Below, piece after piece: positions 1 through 7,337 of a stretch of DNA of 31,106 nt. Each line of letters opens with the position of its first letter. The stretch's first letter is position 1. Source of the stretch: Deltaproteobacteria bacterium. Its GTDB lineage: Bacteria; Myxococcota_A; UBA796; UBA2385. A program made the position numbers and the translations under genes. The notes beneath the pieces are model-generated. The model was not told the origin of the DNA. It saw nothing but the letters and a program-made list of their open reading frames with translations, and ran no database searches. The stretch covers positions 1-31,106 of the forward strand of contig CANHON010000004.1 of the NCBI GenBank assembly GCA_947462115.1, written 5' to 3'.

Positions 1-44
1 CTTTGGCCGCCCTGAGGGTGGATCAGTTTGGGCGCCCATTGACA
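1..44 (-). mobile_element. Possible IS21-type insertion sequence end (partial)
   Basis: Read on the minus strand, the sequence from position 44 to the window edge begins TGTCAATGGG. It then carries two spaced copies of a GGGCGSCCAAA motif, with CTGATCCACCC after the first. IS21-family ends begin with TG and carry several such internal repeats, so this looks like one end of an element whose body lies to the left. It joins the OrfA remnant at 44/45, where homology to OrfA appears to stop. The assignment rests on only 44 bases; it could instead be another element type or chance. Confidence 0.35.
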
Positions 45-313
45 TTGAAGCCAGGGTCGAGCGGCGGGCGCCCGCGCTTGCGCGCCAGCGCTGCCTCACC
101 GCCCTTGTCCCGTGCTCGCCGCCTGTCGTGCAGGTGCGAGGAGTAGAGCCCCTCGCGTCGGAGGATCTCCCCGATGCTACCGTCGTTGGCGAGAGCGGCA
201 TCGCACTCGGCGAGCACCCTGGCTTTGTACTCGGCGGTGAACGTGCGGCGGCGCCCCGCGCGCTCGTCGGCAGGTTCGGGGAGAAGTGTGGGCTTTGTCA
301 CCGGGGGCGTCAT
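23..313 (-). pseudogene. Truncated IS3-family transposase OrfA
   Basis: The frame starts at ATG 313 and encodes 96 residues. Residues 22-86 have the usual OrfA helix-turn-helix layout: RRTFTAEYKARVLAE, then GSIGEILRREGLYSSHL, then RRARDKGGEAAL and a basic RKRGRPP stretch. The family normally continues into a leucine-zipper segment and a frameshifted OrfB with a DDE domain. Here the protein ends about ten residues after LDP, with a tail (GFNVNGRPN) translated from the unrelated sequence at the window edge. The usual Trp in the HDW motif is Arg, which also suggests decay. It is a non-functional remnant, probably cut by a second insertion. Confidence 0.7.
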
Positions 314-686
314 GGGTCCTTCGGGCTGCCCTGCTCGGTAAAATCGAAGGCGCGTCCTGTCTAAACCATGTTGACACAGATGGAACCGCCGACGGCGCGT
401 AAAGCCGGCTTGCCCAGGTGCGCAGGGACCGCCCATCCACGCCGTTCTCGGCGCACCCCTCGGGTAGGGGGAACTTGGACGCCTGCCAGTCGGCGAGCAG
501 CCCGGGGGCGTCGGCTTGGGTGATGGGACGGCGCGGTGGGGACCTGGTGACCTCCGGCCGGCAAGATCACCCGATACTGGGGCAAAGGGGCCCCCGATGC
601 CTTGGGGCTTGCAAGGTGACGAGGCCCGGCCCTGCGGCGGGTCGCTTCGGACGCAGCTATCGGGCGGTGCGGCTGGAGATCCGCCT
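314..686. other. Gene-free stretch with transposase debris
   Basis: No intact gene is visible between the OrfA remnant and the ABC ATPase stop. On the minus strand, positions 527-399 translate without a start codon into a segment resembling an insertion-sequence accessory protein, with DWQASKFPLPEGCAENGVD followed by GRSLRTWASRL. This recalls the helix-turn-helix of IS66 TnpA-like proteins. The minus-strand sequence TGTCAACATGGTTTAG, beginning at 376, may be the outer end of the IS3 element. I see no terminator with a clear T-run behind the ATPase gene. Confidence 0.4.
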
Positions 687-1433
687 TCAGTCTCGCCCAG
701 CGAGCCGGAGAAAGGCCTGGGTCGTGGCGTGCTGGGGGTCGCCGAAGACCTCGGCTGGTGGGCCGCTCTCGACGTCGTAGCCGTCTGCGAAGACGTGCAC
801 ACGGTCGGCCACCTCGCGGGCAAAGGACATCGAGTGGGTCACGACGATCATGGTCTGGCCGCCTCGCGCGAGGTCCTCCATCACTTTGAGAACTTCGCCG
901 GCCATCACGGGGTCGAGGGCGGAGGTGGGCTCGTCGAAAAGGATGACCTCGGGCTCCATCACGAGGGTTCGGGCGATGCTCACCCGCTGCTGTTGTCCGC
1001 CGGAGAGGTCGCGCGGGTACGCGTCCTTTTTGGCGAGCAGCCCGACGCGGTCCAGCAGCTTCTCGGCGCGCGCCCGGGCCACCTCCTCGGGCTCGCCCCG
1101 CACGGTGACCGGCGCGAGGGTCAGGTTCTGCAGGACCGTGAGGTGGGGAAAAAGGTTGAATTGTTGGAAGACGAAGCCGACCCGCTGGCGCACCCGCTGG
1201 AGGAGGGCCGCGTCCCGCTGGGGATGGGTCTGCGGGCTCAGGGTGTGCTCGCCGATGGTCACCCGGCCGCCCTGGAAGGGCTCGAGCCCGTTGAGGCAGC
1301 GGAGGAAGGTAGACTTTCCGCCGCCGCTCGGGCCGATGATGGCGTCCACGTTGCCCTTCTCGACGGTGAAGCTGATCCCCTTGATGACCTGGAGGGGGCC
1401 GTGGTGTTTGATGAGGCCTTCGACGGTGATCAT
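687..1433 (-). CDS. Polar amino-acid ABC transporter ATP-binding protein (GlnQ/HisP type)
   Basis: This 248-residue protein is a complete ABC ATPase that would power uptake through the permease encoded just upstream. The Walker A motif GPSGGGKST lies at about 34-42, the Q-loop (FVFQQFNLFPHLTVLQN) at 87-103, the signature LSGGQQQR at 143-150, Walker B VILFDEPTSALD at 163-174, and the switch histidine in VVTH at 200. The QFNLFPH motif and length are typical of the polar amino-acid (PAAT) group. Its ATG overlaps the stop of the permease fusion by four bases (ATGA), so the two are translationally coupled. The substrate cannot be read from this subunit; glutamate, glutamine, aspartate or a basic amino acid are possible. 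Confidence 0.93.
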   Translation of the reverse strand: MITVEGLIKHHGPLQVIKGISFTVEKGNVDAIIGPSGGGKSTFLRCLNGLEPFQGGRVTIGEHTLSPQTHPQRDAALLQRVRQRVGFVFQQFNLFPHLTVLQNLTLAPVTVRGEPEEVARARAEKLLDRVGLLAKKDAYPRDLSGGQQQRVSIARTLVMEPEVILFDEPTSALDPVMAGEVLKVMEDLARGGQTMIVVTHSMSFAREVADRVHVFADGYDVESGPPAEVFGDPQHATTQAFLRLAGRD

Positions 1434-3055
1434 GCCGATACCCCCCCAAGGCGTGCTTCGATGCGACGAGAGATAAGGGACATCGGATAGGACATCAGCA
1501 GATAGAGCATCGCGGTCATGAGCATCAGCTCGACGGTGGCTTGGGTGGACATGGAGAGGACCGAGAACCGTTTGGTCAGCTCGACGAGGGTCACGACCGA
1601 GACGACGGAGGTGTCCTTGAACAGCGCGATGAAGTCGTTGACGACGGGCGGGATGACGATGCGGACCGCTTGCGGAACGATGATCTTCTGGAGGGCTTGG
1701 CCGCGGGTCATGCCCAGCGAGAGCGCCGCCTCCAGCTGACCCCCGGGCACCGCCTGAAGCCCAGCTCGGTAGATCTCTGATTCGTAGGCCGAGTAGTTAA
1801 TCGCCAAGCCGAGGATGCCGGTCCAGAAGGCCGGGATGCTCACCCCCACCTCCGGCAACATGAAGAAGATGAAGTAGAGCTGCAGCATCAGCGGCGTGCC
1901 GCGCAAGAACTCGACGTATGCGGTGAGCGGCAAGCGCAGCCACGCGGGGCCATAGAGCCGGCCGAGGGCCACCAAGAGGCCGATGAGCACCGCCATGGGG
2001 AAGCTGATGGCCGCCAGGATGACGGTCAGGCCTGCCGACTCCAGCAAGATGCCGCCGTAGCTGGTCACCACCTCCCAGCCGCGCTTGCGCACCTCGGTGG
2101 TCACGACCTCCTGCGTGGGCAGGGCGTTCACCTCGACCTCGACCCGGGTGGCCTGGTGCTGACCGTAAAACTTGCCCATCTCTGCGACGGCCTGGAGCTC
2201 CGCTTGCTGGTCGTCCCAGATCCCGTACTTGCTGTAGATGGCCTGCTGCTCGCCGTTCCGGTTGAGCAGGATGAGCGCCGTATTGAGCTGGTCCCGCAGC
2301 CCGAGCTCGCCGTCTTTGACGAAGATGACGTAGTAGCCGGGGGCGACGGGCTCCCCGGCGGCGGACAGCGCCGGGAAGCGGGGCGCGTAGAACCGGGCGA
2401 TGGGGGTGTCTTGCAGGGTCGCGTCGAGCTTGCCGGTCTCGACCTCGCGCATGGCGTCGGTGCTGCCGTCGTAGGCGATGACGGTGCAGCGCACGTCGCC
2501 CTCGCCGCAGACCTCGCGCATGGTGACCTCGGCGGCTGAGCCGGTCAGCACGCCAACCTTGGCCTTCTGGCCGTCGGGCGGCGCCTTGAGCTGGTCCCAG
2601 CCCTTCCAGATGGGGTCGCCCTTCCGAACCATGAGCTGCAGCCCATAGACGTAGTAGGGGATCGTGGCCTCCATCACGTCGAGGCGCTCGTCGTCGTACT
2701 CGTAGCCGTTGAGGACGATGTCGCACTTGTCGGTGCGGAGCATGTCGGGCAGCTTGTCCCATTGCCCCTGGACGAACTCTGGCTTGACCTTCAGATAAGC
2801 CGCGAGCTGCGCCGCTAAATCGACCTCGAAGCCAGTGACCTCGCTGGGATCGTCATCCTTGGGGTAGACGAAGGGGCCCCCGCCTTCCTGATCGGCGCAC
2901 CAGCGCAGCGTGCCCCGCTGCTGCACGGCCTCGAGCTGGTCTGCCGCTGCAGGCGTGGCGACGAGAGCGATGAGAATAACGACCAGCGCGCTAATCAGCG
3001 AAAGGGCGCCTGAGCCGGCGCGGGGGAGCGCGCGCGGGGCAGCGGTGTGGTCCAT
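1430..3055 (-). CDS. Fused solute-binding protein and permease of a polar amino-acid ABC transporter
   Basis: This 541-residue protein joins two normally separate subunits. Residues 1-38 form a signal peptide ending TPAAADQ. Residues 40-285 are a family 3 extracellular solute-binding domain (GTLRWCADQ, TGFEVDLAAQLA, DIVLNGYEYDDERL, a VGVLTGSAAE strand). Residues of about 290-335 link it to a permease domain at 335-535 with about five membrane spans. The permease has the FLRGTPLMLQLYF motif and the EAA loop EAALSLGMTRGQALQKI at about 442, which contacts the ATPase. A GGAG ribosome site lies seven bases before the ATG. The nearest parallel I know is the binding-protein/permease fusion of Gram-positive GlnP. 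The fusion fixes one binding domain per permease chain. Confidence 0.9.
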   Translation of the reverse strand: MDHTAAPRALPRAGSGALSLISALVVILIALVATPAAADQLEAVQQRGTLRWCADQEGGGPFVYPKDDDPSEVTGFEVDLAAQLAAYLKVKPEFVQGQWDKLPDMLRTDKCDIVLNGYEYDDERLDVMEATIPYYVYGLQLMVRKGDPIWKGWDQLKAPPDGQKAKVGVLTGSAAEVTMREVCGEGDVRCTVIAYDGSTDAMREVETGKLDATLQDTPIARFYAPRFPALSAAGEPVAPGYYVIFVKDGELGLRDQLNTALILLNRNGEQQAIYSKYGIWDDQQAELQAVAEMGKFYGQHQATRVEVEVNALPTQEVVTTEVRKRGWEVVTSYGGILLESAGLTVILAAISFPMAVLIGLLVALGRLYGPAWLRLPLTAYVEFLRGTPLMLQLYFIFFMLPEVGVSIPAFWTGILGLAINYSAYESEIYRAGLQAVPGGQLEAALSLGMTRGQALQKIIVPQAVRIVIPPVVNDFIALFKDTSVVSVVTLVELTKRFSVLSMSTQATVELMLMTAMLYLLMSYPMSLISRRIEARLGGVSA

Positions 3056-3136
3056 GGGCGGACTCCAGTCGGTTGGATGCGGGGCGGCGCCAGGCGGGGG
3101 CGCTTGGGTCCGTTCGGCGGCGCTCGCCGCCGGGGC

Positions 3137-4093
3137 TCAAGTGTCGGGTTCGCCGTCCAGCGCGCCATCGTCGGGTTCGCTGCGGAACAAAGACAGGCCC
3201 AGGAAGACCCCAGGCACCGGCGCGGAGCCCAGGGCGTCGAGCTTGGCCTCGAGGCTGATGAGGACCGGGTCGGCAGGGGCGTAGCGGGCGCCGACGCTCG
3301 CGGTGGCGCGACGGAGGCCGGGCTCGGCGACCAGCACCGCGCCCTCGGGGTCCCAGAGGGACTCCAGGCGGGCGACCGGCTGGAGGGCGGCCTCCGGCAG
3401 CGCGTTGAGCACGAGCTGACCGGTGAAGAAGGGCGCGCCGGCGCTCAGCCCGAGCGAGGTGTCCACCGCCACGGACAGCTGGTCGTGCGGGTAGAGCTCC
3501 ACGCTGCCATACGCGGCGTAATAGGCCTCGGATGGGTAGGCTGCGACCCCGGACCAGGTGCCGAAGGCCTCCTGCTCGGTGGCGATGCCCGCGCCGACCA
3601 CGAAGGGGGGCGGCTGCACGCCGAAGTCGAGGTCCTGGCCGGCGAACACAAAAAGGGCCGTGCCGTCCTCCAGGCTGAGCTCGGCCTCGGCGCCGCGGAT
3701 CCGGCCGAGGCTGGCGCCGGTGAACAGCAGGCTGAAGGTGGGCAGGTAGTTGTCCCACTCGTCCCAGTCCTCGAGGCTGATCGCGGGGTTGACCACGCCT
3801 GCGCGGAGTCGGGCGCGGTCCTGGCCGATCTGCAGGCTGGCCCACTCCGGCGCGTAGGGGCGCACAATCACGCTCGGCGCGAAGGGATCGACGTGCAGGT
3901 CGAGATCCAGGCGCGCGCTCAGCCATCCGTAGCGAAGCCGGCCGTCCGCCTCCAGCTGGCTCTGGTTGCTGAGCTGCCCGTCGGCGACGCCGGTGGTCGC
4001 GTGGGCGGCGCCCCCGGCCCAGGTCTCAAGCGAGGCGGCGGACGCGGTGGGCGAGAGGTGGGCGAGGGTCAGCAACAGCGACCAGGTGGGCAA
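3137..4093 (-). CDS. Putative outer-membrane beta-barrel protein of unknown function
   Basis: This 318-residue protein has a probable signal peptide (PTWSLLLTLAHLSPTASAA), then an Asp/Gly/aromatic-rich sequence with alternating polar and hydrophobic residues, as in outer-membrane barrels (for example RLRYGWLSARLDLDLHVDPF, VFLGLSLF near the end). I chose a TTG start at 4093 because GGAGG sits six bases upstream and the signal peptide follows at once. Starting farther up would translate the 35-bp tandem repeat. No family is recognised. It lies 81 bp upstream of the binding-protein/permease gene on the same strand with no intrinsic terminator between, so it may be the outer-membrane entry route for the same substrate. 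That role is inference from position. Confidence 0.6.
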   Translation of the reverse strand: MPTWSLLLTLAHLSPTASAASLETWAGGAAHATTGVADGQLSNQSQLEADGRLRYGWLSARLDLDLHVDPFAPSVIVRPYAPEWASLQIGQDRARLRAGVVNPAISLEDWDEWDNYLPTFSLLFTGASLGRIRGAEAELSLEDGTALFVFAGQDLDFGVQPPPFVVGAGIATEQEAFGTWSGVAAYPSEAYYAAYGSVELYPHDQLSVAVDTSLGLSAGAPFFTGQLVLNALPEAALQPVARLESLWDPEGAVLVAEPGLRRATASVGARYAPADPVLISLEAKLDALGSAPVPGVFLGLSLFRSEPDDGALDGEPDT

Positions 4094-4096
4094 TTC

Positions 4097-4174
4097 GGGC
4101 CTCCAAGGCCGGTGCGCGAGGCAAGAAGGGTGGGCCTCCAGGGCCGGTGCGCGAAGCAAGAAGGGGGGGCCTCC
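4097..4174. repeat. 35-bp tandem repeat, two copies plus a partial third
   Basis: Copies lie at 4097-4131 and 4132-4166, differing at only a few positions, and a third partial copy (GGGCCTCC) follows. Each unit carries GGAGG on the minus strand. The copy nearest the barrel gene supplies its apparent ribosome site, six bases before the TTG. The unit length is not a multiple of three, so copy-number change would alter leader length but not the coding frame if the TTG is the start. Confidence 0.8.
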
Positions 4175-4189
4175 CCGGCGGCGCCCCGA

Positions 4190-4219
4190 GTTCTACACCA
4201 ATGCGCCCTCCGGCTTCAA
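4190..4219 (-). promoter_or_regulatory. Possible sigma-70-type promoter for the barrel gene
   Basis: On the minus strand, TTGAAG (4219-4214) is followed after 18 bases by TAGAAC (4195-4190), each matching four of six consensus bases. It lies just upstream of the tandem repeat and about 100 bp before the TTG start. This is an eye-made call; many high-GC bacteria use poorly conserved promoters. Confidence 0.3.
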
Positions 4220-4292
4220 GCAGGGGCCTCGGCGGGGGGCTCTGGGGACTTCCGCGTCGCGCGTCGCGCCCCGCACCCCGCTCCCCGCGACC

Positions 4293-4333
4293 CGAAAAAT
4301 ACCAAAGCCGACGTCGGGGACCGACGCCGGCTT
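4293..4333 (-). terminator. Rho-independent terminator of gltF-gltG
   Basis: The minus strand has AAGCCGGCGTCGG, a three-base loop, then CCGACGTCGGCTT. These form a 13-bp stem with one G-T pair, and a T-rich tail (TGGTATTTTTCGG) follows. It begins 17 bases after the gltG stop codon. It separates the glt locus from the barrel/ABC transporter genes. Confidence 0.85.
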
Positions 4334-4349
4334 GGCTCCAGAGGCTGAT

Positions 4350-6323
4350 TTAGCCCGGGGAGAAGATGAAGGGGTAGGACACGATGACGATGCCGCCGCC
4401 CTTCGGCTCCGGGAACTTGAAGCGCAGGAACCGGCCCGCGATGCAGCCCTCGACCGCCTTGCTGCCCATGCCCTGCTTGATCTCCGCCTTGGAGACGGAG
4501 CCGTCCTTGGCGATCACGAACTTGACGGTGATCTTACCGCCCAAGCTCGGGTCCTTGGTGAGCTCGCGCTGGTAGCAGTAGCGGATCTGGTTCATGTTCC
4601 GCTTGATGACGGCGTCGATGAGGCTCTTGTCGAGGGCGCCCAGGATGATGGGATCGCCGCCGATCTTGCCGATGCCGCCTTCACCGCGGGAGCCGAAGTT
4701 GCCGCCGCCCGTGCCGTAGCCCGAGGCGCCCGACCCACGACCCTTGGTGCCGAGACCGCCGAGGCCCTCAGCCGTGCCGCCGCCGCCGAGGCCGCCGCCG
4801 CGCGAGCCCAGACCGCCGGAGCCCATCTGGGTGCCCTTGGCGCCCACGAGGCCGCCGATGCCGCCGGTGAGGTCCGAGTTCAGGGCCGAGCTGCCGAAGC
4901 CGTCCATTGCGCCGCCAGCGTCGCGAAGCGCGCCGAGAACGCCAGCGTTCTCTGCGACCTCCTTGTCCAGCTGCTGCTTGTTCGCCGCGACCTTGTCGCC
5001 CTTGGCCTCCTTCATCTTGGCGTCTTTTTTGCCGACCTTGCCCTCATCGCCCTTGGCCTTGGCGCCTTCACCCGCGTCGGGGTTGGCGTCTGGCTTGGCC
5101 TGGTCCTTCTTGGGCTCCTCGGGGGGCGGCTGCTCCAGCACAAGCTCGACGAAGCGGTCGGGGATCTCGACCATCTCGGGGTCGGGCGGGGTCGGCGAGA
5201 CGACATAGACGTAGGAGAGGAGGAAGAACACGAAGGACATGAAGGTCATCGAGCCCAAGAAGGGGTAGTCGATGCCATCGGTGAGCTTCGAGATGATCTT
5301 CTTGCTCGGGTGCACCATCTGGCCGAAGAAGTACACGTGGCCTGTGTCAGCGAAAAGACGGGTCTCCTCGCTGATCTCGACTTGGTACACGCCGCCGCTC
5401 GCAGAGCGGGCCTTGCCCGAAGCGATCAGCTCCTGGAAGGAGTGGCGCTCTTCGCCGATGTCCACGAACCCGGTCCACTTGTCGCTGATGTTCGCGACAT
5501 AGGAGCCGCCCTGCCACTCGAACAGCTTGAAGTCGGCGTCCGGCATGTTCTCGGGCGGGCCGTAGAAGTCGTTCTTCCACTCTTGGGTGACGTCCGAGAT
5601 CGTCGGCCCGAAGAGCCAAGCGGCGTAGCCAAAGGCCGGCGGAACCCACGCCACGGGGAGGCCCAAGTACCGCCAGCGGGTGCCGGTGGTGGAGCCGACG
5701 GTGATCGACTTCTGGCCCTTGGCGAAGTGCTTGACCTCCATGAGGGTGTTCGACCAAGCCTCCGCGACCTCCAGCACCTTGGGCGCCTTCTTGTCGATGC
5801 CCGCGTCGTTGCTGGAGGTGCCCGAGCGCATCATGAACGCGACGACGTCCTCCTGCGCTTCTTGCTCCTCGGGCTCGCCGGCGTCGTCCGCCGAGGCAGG
5901 GGCGGCTGCGGCCGCCGGCTTGTCGAGGCTGAGGCCGGAGAGGCCGGCGGCGGGCATCTCGGGCGCCATGCCCAGCTGGGTGGCCTCGTCATCGGAGAAG
6001 GCGCCCGCGTCGATCACCGACACCTTGACGGTCACCGAGCCGAAGCCCAGCTCATCACCGGTGCGCAGCGCGCAGTTGTTGACGCCGGCGCCGTTGACCT
6101 TGGTGCCGTCTTGTTTGCCGACCACATCCAGGATGCGGACATCGCCGTCGTCGCCGACGTTGATGACCGCCTGGAGGTCGGCGAGCGCCGCGTTTTCAAT
6201 GCGGAGCATCGCGGCGACGCCAGAGCCGATCGTGACGCTCTCGGCAGAGAGCTCCTCTCGACGCTGAAACTCGCCGCCTTCGTACACTTCGAAGACGAGG
6301 ACGATTTTTCCGGGGTTCGCCAT
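4350..6323 (-). CDS. gltG: GltG/NfsG-like protein: FHA domain, one membrane span, TonB-like C-terminus
   Basis: The 657-residue protein has an FHA-like N-terminal domain (1-105), an acidic linker, a second conserved region at about 200-350, one membrane span at 355-375 (SMTFMSFVFFLLSYVYVV), a Pro/Lys/Asp-rich stretch (376-460), a Gly-rich stretch (465-555), and a TonB-like domain (560-657) with the IRYCYQREL motif of AgmX/PglI C-termini. In Myxococcus, proteins of this design (GltG, GltJ, NfsG) sit in the inner membrane with FHA or similar domains in the cytoplasm and reach across the periplasm. The FHA core is unusual: IGR is IGS and NGT is DGT. The ATG has AAAGGAT six bases upstream. It is last in the gltF-gltG unit. 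Glt versus Nfs assignment is not settled. Confidence 0.82.
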   Translation of the reverse strand: MANPGKIVLVFEVYEGGEFQRREELSAESVTIGSGVAAMLRIENAALADLQAVINVGDDGDVRILDVVGKQDGTKVNGAGVNNCALRTGDELGFGSVTVKVSVIDAGAFSDDEATQLGMAPEMPAAGLSGLSLDKPAAAAAPASADDAGEPEEQEAQEDVVAFMMRSGTSSNDAGIDKKAPKVLEVAEAWSNTLMEVKHFAKGQKSITVGSTTGTRWRYLGLPVAWVPPAFGYAAWLFGPTISDVTQEWKNDFYGPPENMPDADFKLFEWQGGSYVANISDKWTGFVDIGEERHSFQELIASGKARSASGGVYQVEISEETRLFADTGHVYFFGQMVHPSKKIISKLTDGIDYPFLGSMTFMSFVFFLLSYVYVVSPTPPDPEMVEIPDRFVELVLEQPPPEEPKKDQAKPDANPDAGEGAKAKGDEGKVGKKDAKMKEAKGDKVAANKQQLDKEVAENAGVLGALRDAGGAMDGFGSSALNSDLTGGIGGLVGAKGTQMGSGGLGSRGGGLGGGGTAEGLGGLGTKGRGSGASGYGTGGGNFGSRGEGGIGKIGGDPIILGALDKSLIDAVIKRNMNQIRYCYQRELTKDPSLGGKITVKFVIAKDGSVSKAEIKQGMGSKAVEGCIAGRFLRFKFPEPKGGGIVIVSYPFIFSPG

Positions 6324-6380
6324 GGGACGATCCTTTTGCGAAACGGTTGCGGACTGCCGCGATTGAAAAAGCGATGGAAC

Positions 6381-6671
6381 CTACTTGATCTCGTCCACGG
6401 ACTCCACCATCTCCTGGTTGAAGTCCATCCGGAGGCGGATCAGCGGGTTGAAAGCGGCGCGCTTGGTCTCGGCGACGAGCGAGCCGGAGGGCTTCACGAG
6501 CTCGCCAGAGACGTCCAGGCCTTCGAAGTCGATCTCGGTCTTGGCCTTGTAGGTGACCTTGCGGTCGTCCTCGCCGCCCTCACCCCCCTCGTCATCCTGC
6601 GCGAACGCGGACACGGAGGTCAAAGAGAGGCTGAGGACGGCGACGATGCGGAGGGTGCGCTTGAGCGACAT
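6381..6671 (-). CDS. gltF: Small secreted GltF/CglF-like protein
   Basis: This 96-residue protein has a signal peptide (MSLKRTLRIVAVLSLSLTSVSAFAQ), an acidic Gly/Asp/Glu stretch, then a conserved-looking region (VTYKAKTEIDFEGLDVSGELVKPSGSLV) and a tail ending NQEMVESVDEIK. AGAGGT lies just upstream of the ATG. I name it GltF mainly because of its place between gltE and gltG and because the Myxococcus equivalent (CglF) is recalled as a small exported protein. It is probably periplasmic or outer-membrane associated, since there is no lipobox cysteine. It is 57 bp upstream of gltG on the same strand and very likely co-transcribed. Confidence 0.65.
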   Translation of the reverse strand: MSLKRTLRIVAVLSLSLTSVSAFAQDDEGGEGGEDDRKVTYKAKTEIDFEGLDVSGELVKPSGSLVAETKRAAFNPLIRLRMDFNQEMVESVDEIK

Positions 6672-7281
6672 GGATACCTCTCAAAGGGATGGGCCGATGT
6701 GCACCAGGGCCAAGGCGATTGCGGGGCGACCTTACCAGCCGCGGCGCAATTTGGGAAGCCTCGACCGCGAGCGCGGGCACGGTGAAGTGATGATCCAGTT
6801 TGATGGATGGGCGGGGTCGATGGTGCGATCGCCGTGCAAGCCTTCCGTCAATCACGACAGATCTTCGGAGGGCTGCGGCGTCGGTCGGTTTCGGGGTCGG
6901 ACATGCCCTCCGGCTCATCGGTTGCGCCACGGGGCCAGGATTGCCGATGGGCGGGGCACTGTCAACGGGTGGCGTGTGGACGTGGCGGCGGCCGAGGAGG
7001 GGGCCGAGGCAGGGGTTGGGGGGGCGCGGGGTGGGCTCCGCAGCTCGCGGACGCCCGGGTTGTTCGCGCTGTGCTGCTGCTGCTGGGGAGCATCTGCCCT
7101 CCGCGGTGGGGTGTGCCTGCTCTGACCACCGCGGCGCCGACCGGTTCCTCAAAGTGGGGACGATCGCGCTGGGAACCGATGATCGTACGTGCGGATCGTC
7201 GGTGTGGAGCGCCCCCGGCGGCTCGCGGCGGGGCCGGCCCCACCGTTGGTCTGCGATCGCCCGTGGAGCCGTCGCGCCCAC
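6672..7281. other. Long non-coding spacer upstream of gltF
   Basis: No credible gene is visible on either strand; open frames here lack ribosome sites and recognisable protein sequence. The spacer follows the gltE terminator, so it should hold the promoter of gltF-gltG and possibly a long 5' leader. I found no convincing -35/-10 pair or sigma-54 site. The 7158-7202 part has repeated CGATC/GATCG words and could hold a regulator site. A small RNA cannot be excluded. Confidence 0.4.
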
Positions 7282-7318
7282 AAAAGCGAAACGGACGCCC
7301 CTGGGTAGAGGCGTCCGT
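7282..7318 (-). terminator. Rho-independent terminator of gltA-gltE
   Basis: On the minus strand ACGGACGCC and GGCGTCCGT form a perfect 9-bp stem around a 10-base loop, followed by TTCGCTTTTG. It begins about 20 bases after the gltE stop codon. The T-tract is interrupted, so some readthrough toward gltF is possible. Confidence 0.75.
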
Positions 7319-7337
7319 TCGTCGAGCTCCGGCTGGA

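Noticed and set aside
3966..6785. Very long plus-strand open frame opposite gltG and gltF (939 codons)
   Set aside because: Its translation is low-complexity and lacks any domain; the minus strand carries clear FHA, membrane and TonB-like motifs with ribosome sites. Long antisense frames are expected at this GC content.
6830..6870. Sigma-54-type promoter for gltF
   Set aside because: A TTGAC...TTGCAC pair on the minus strand has the wrong GG-to-GC spacing.
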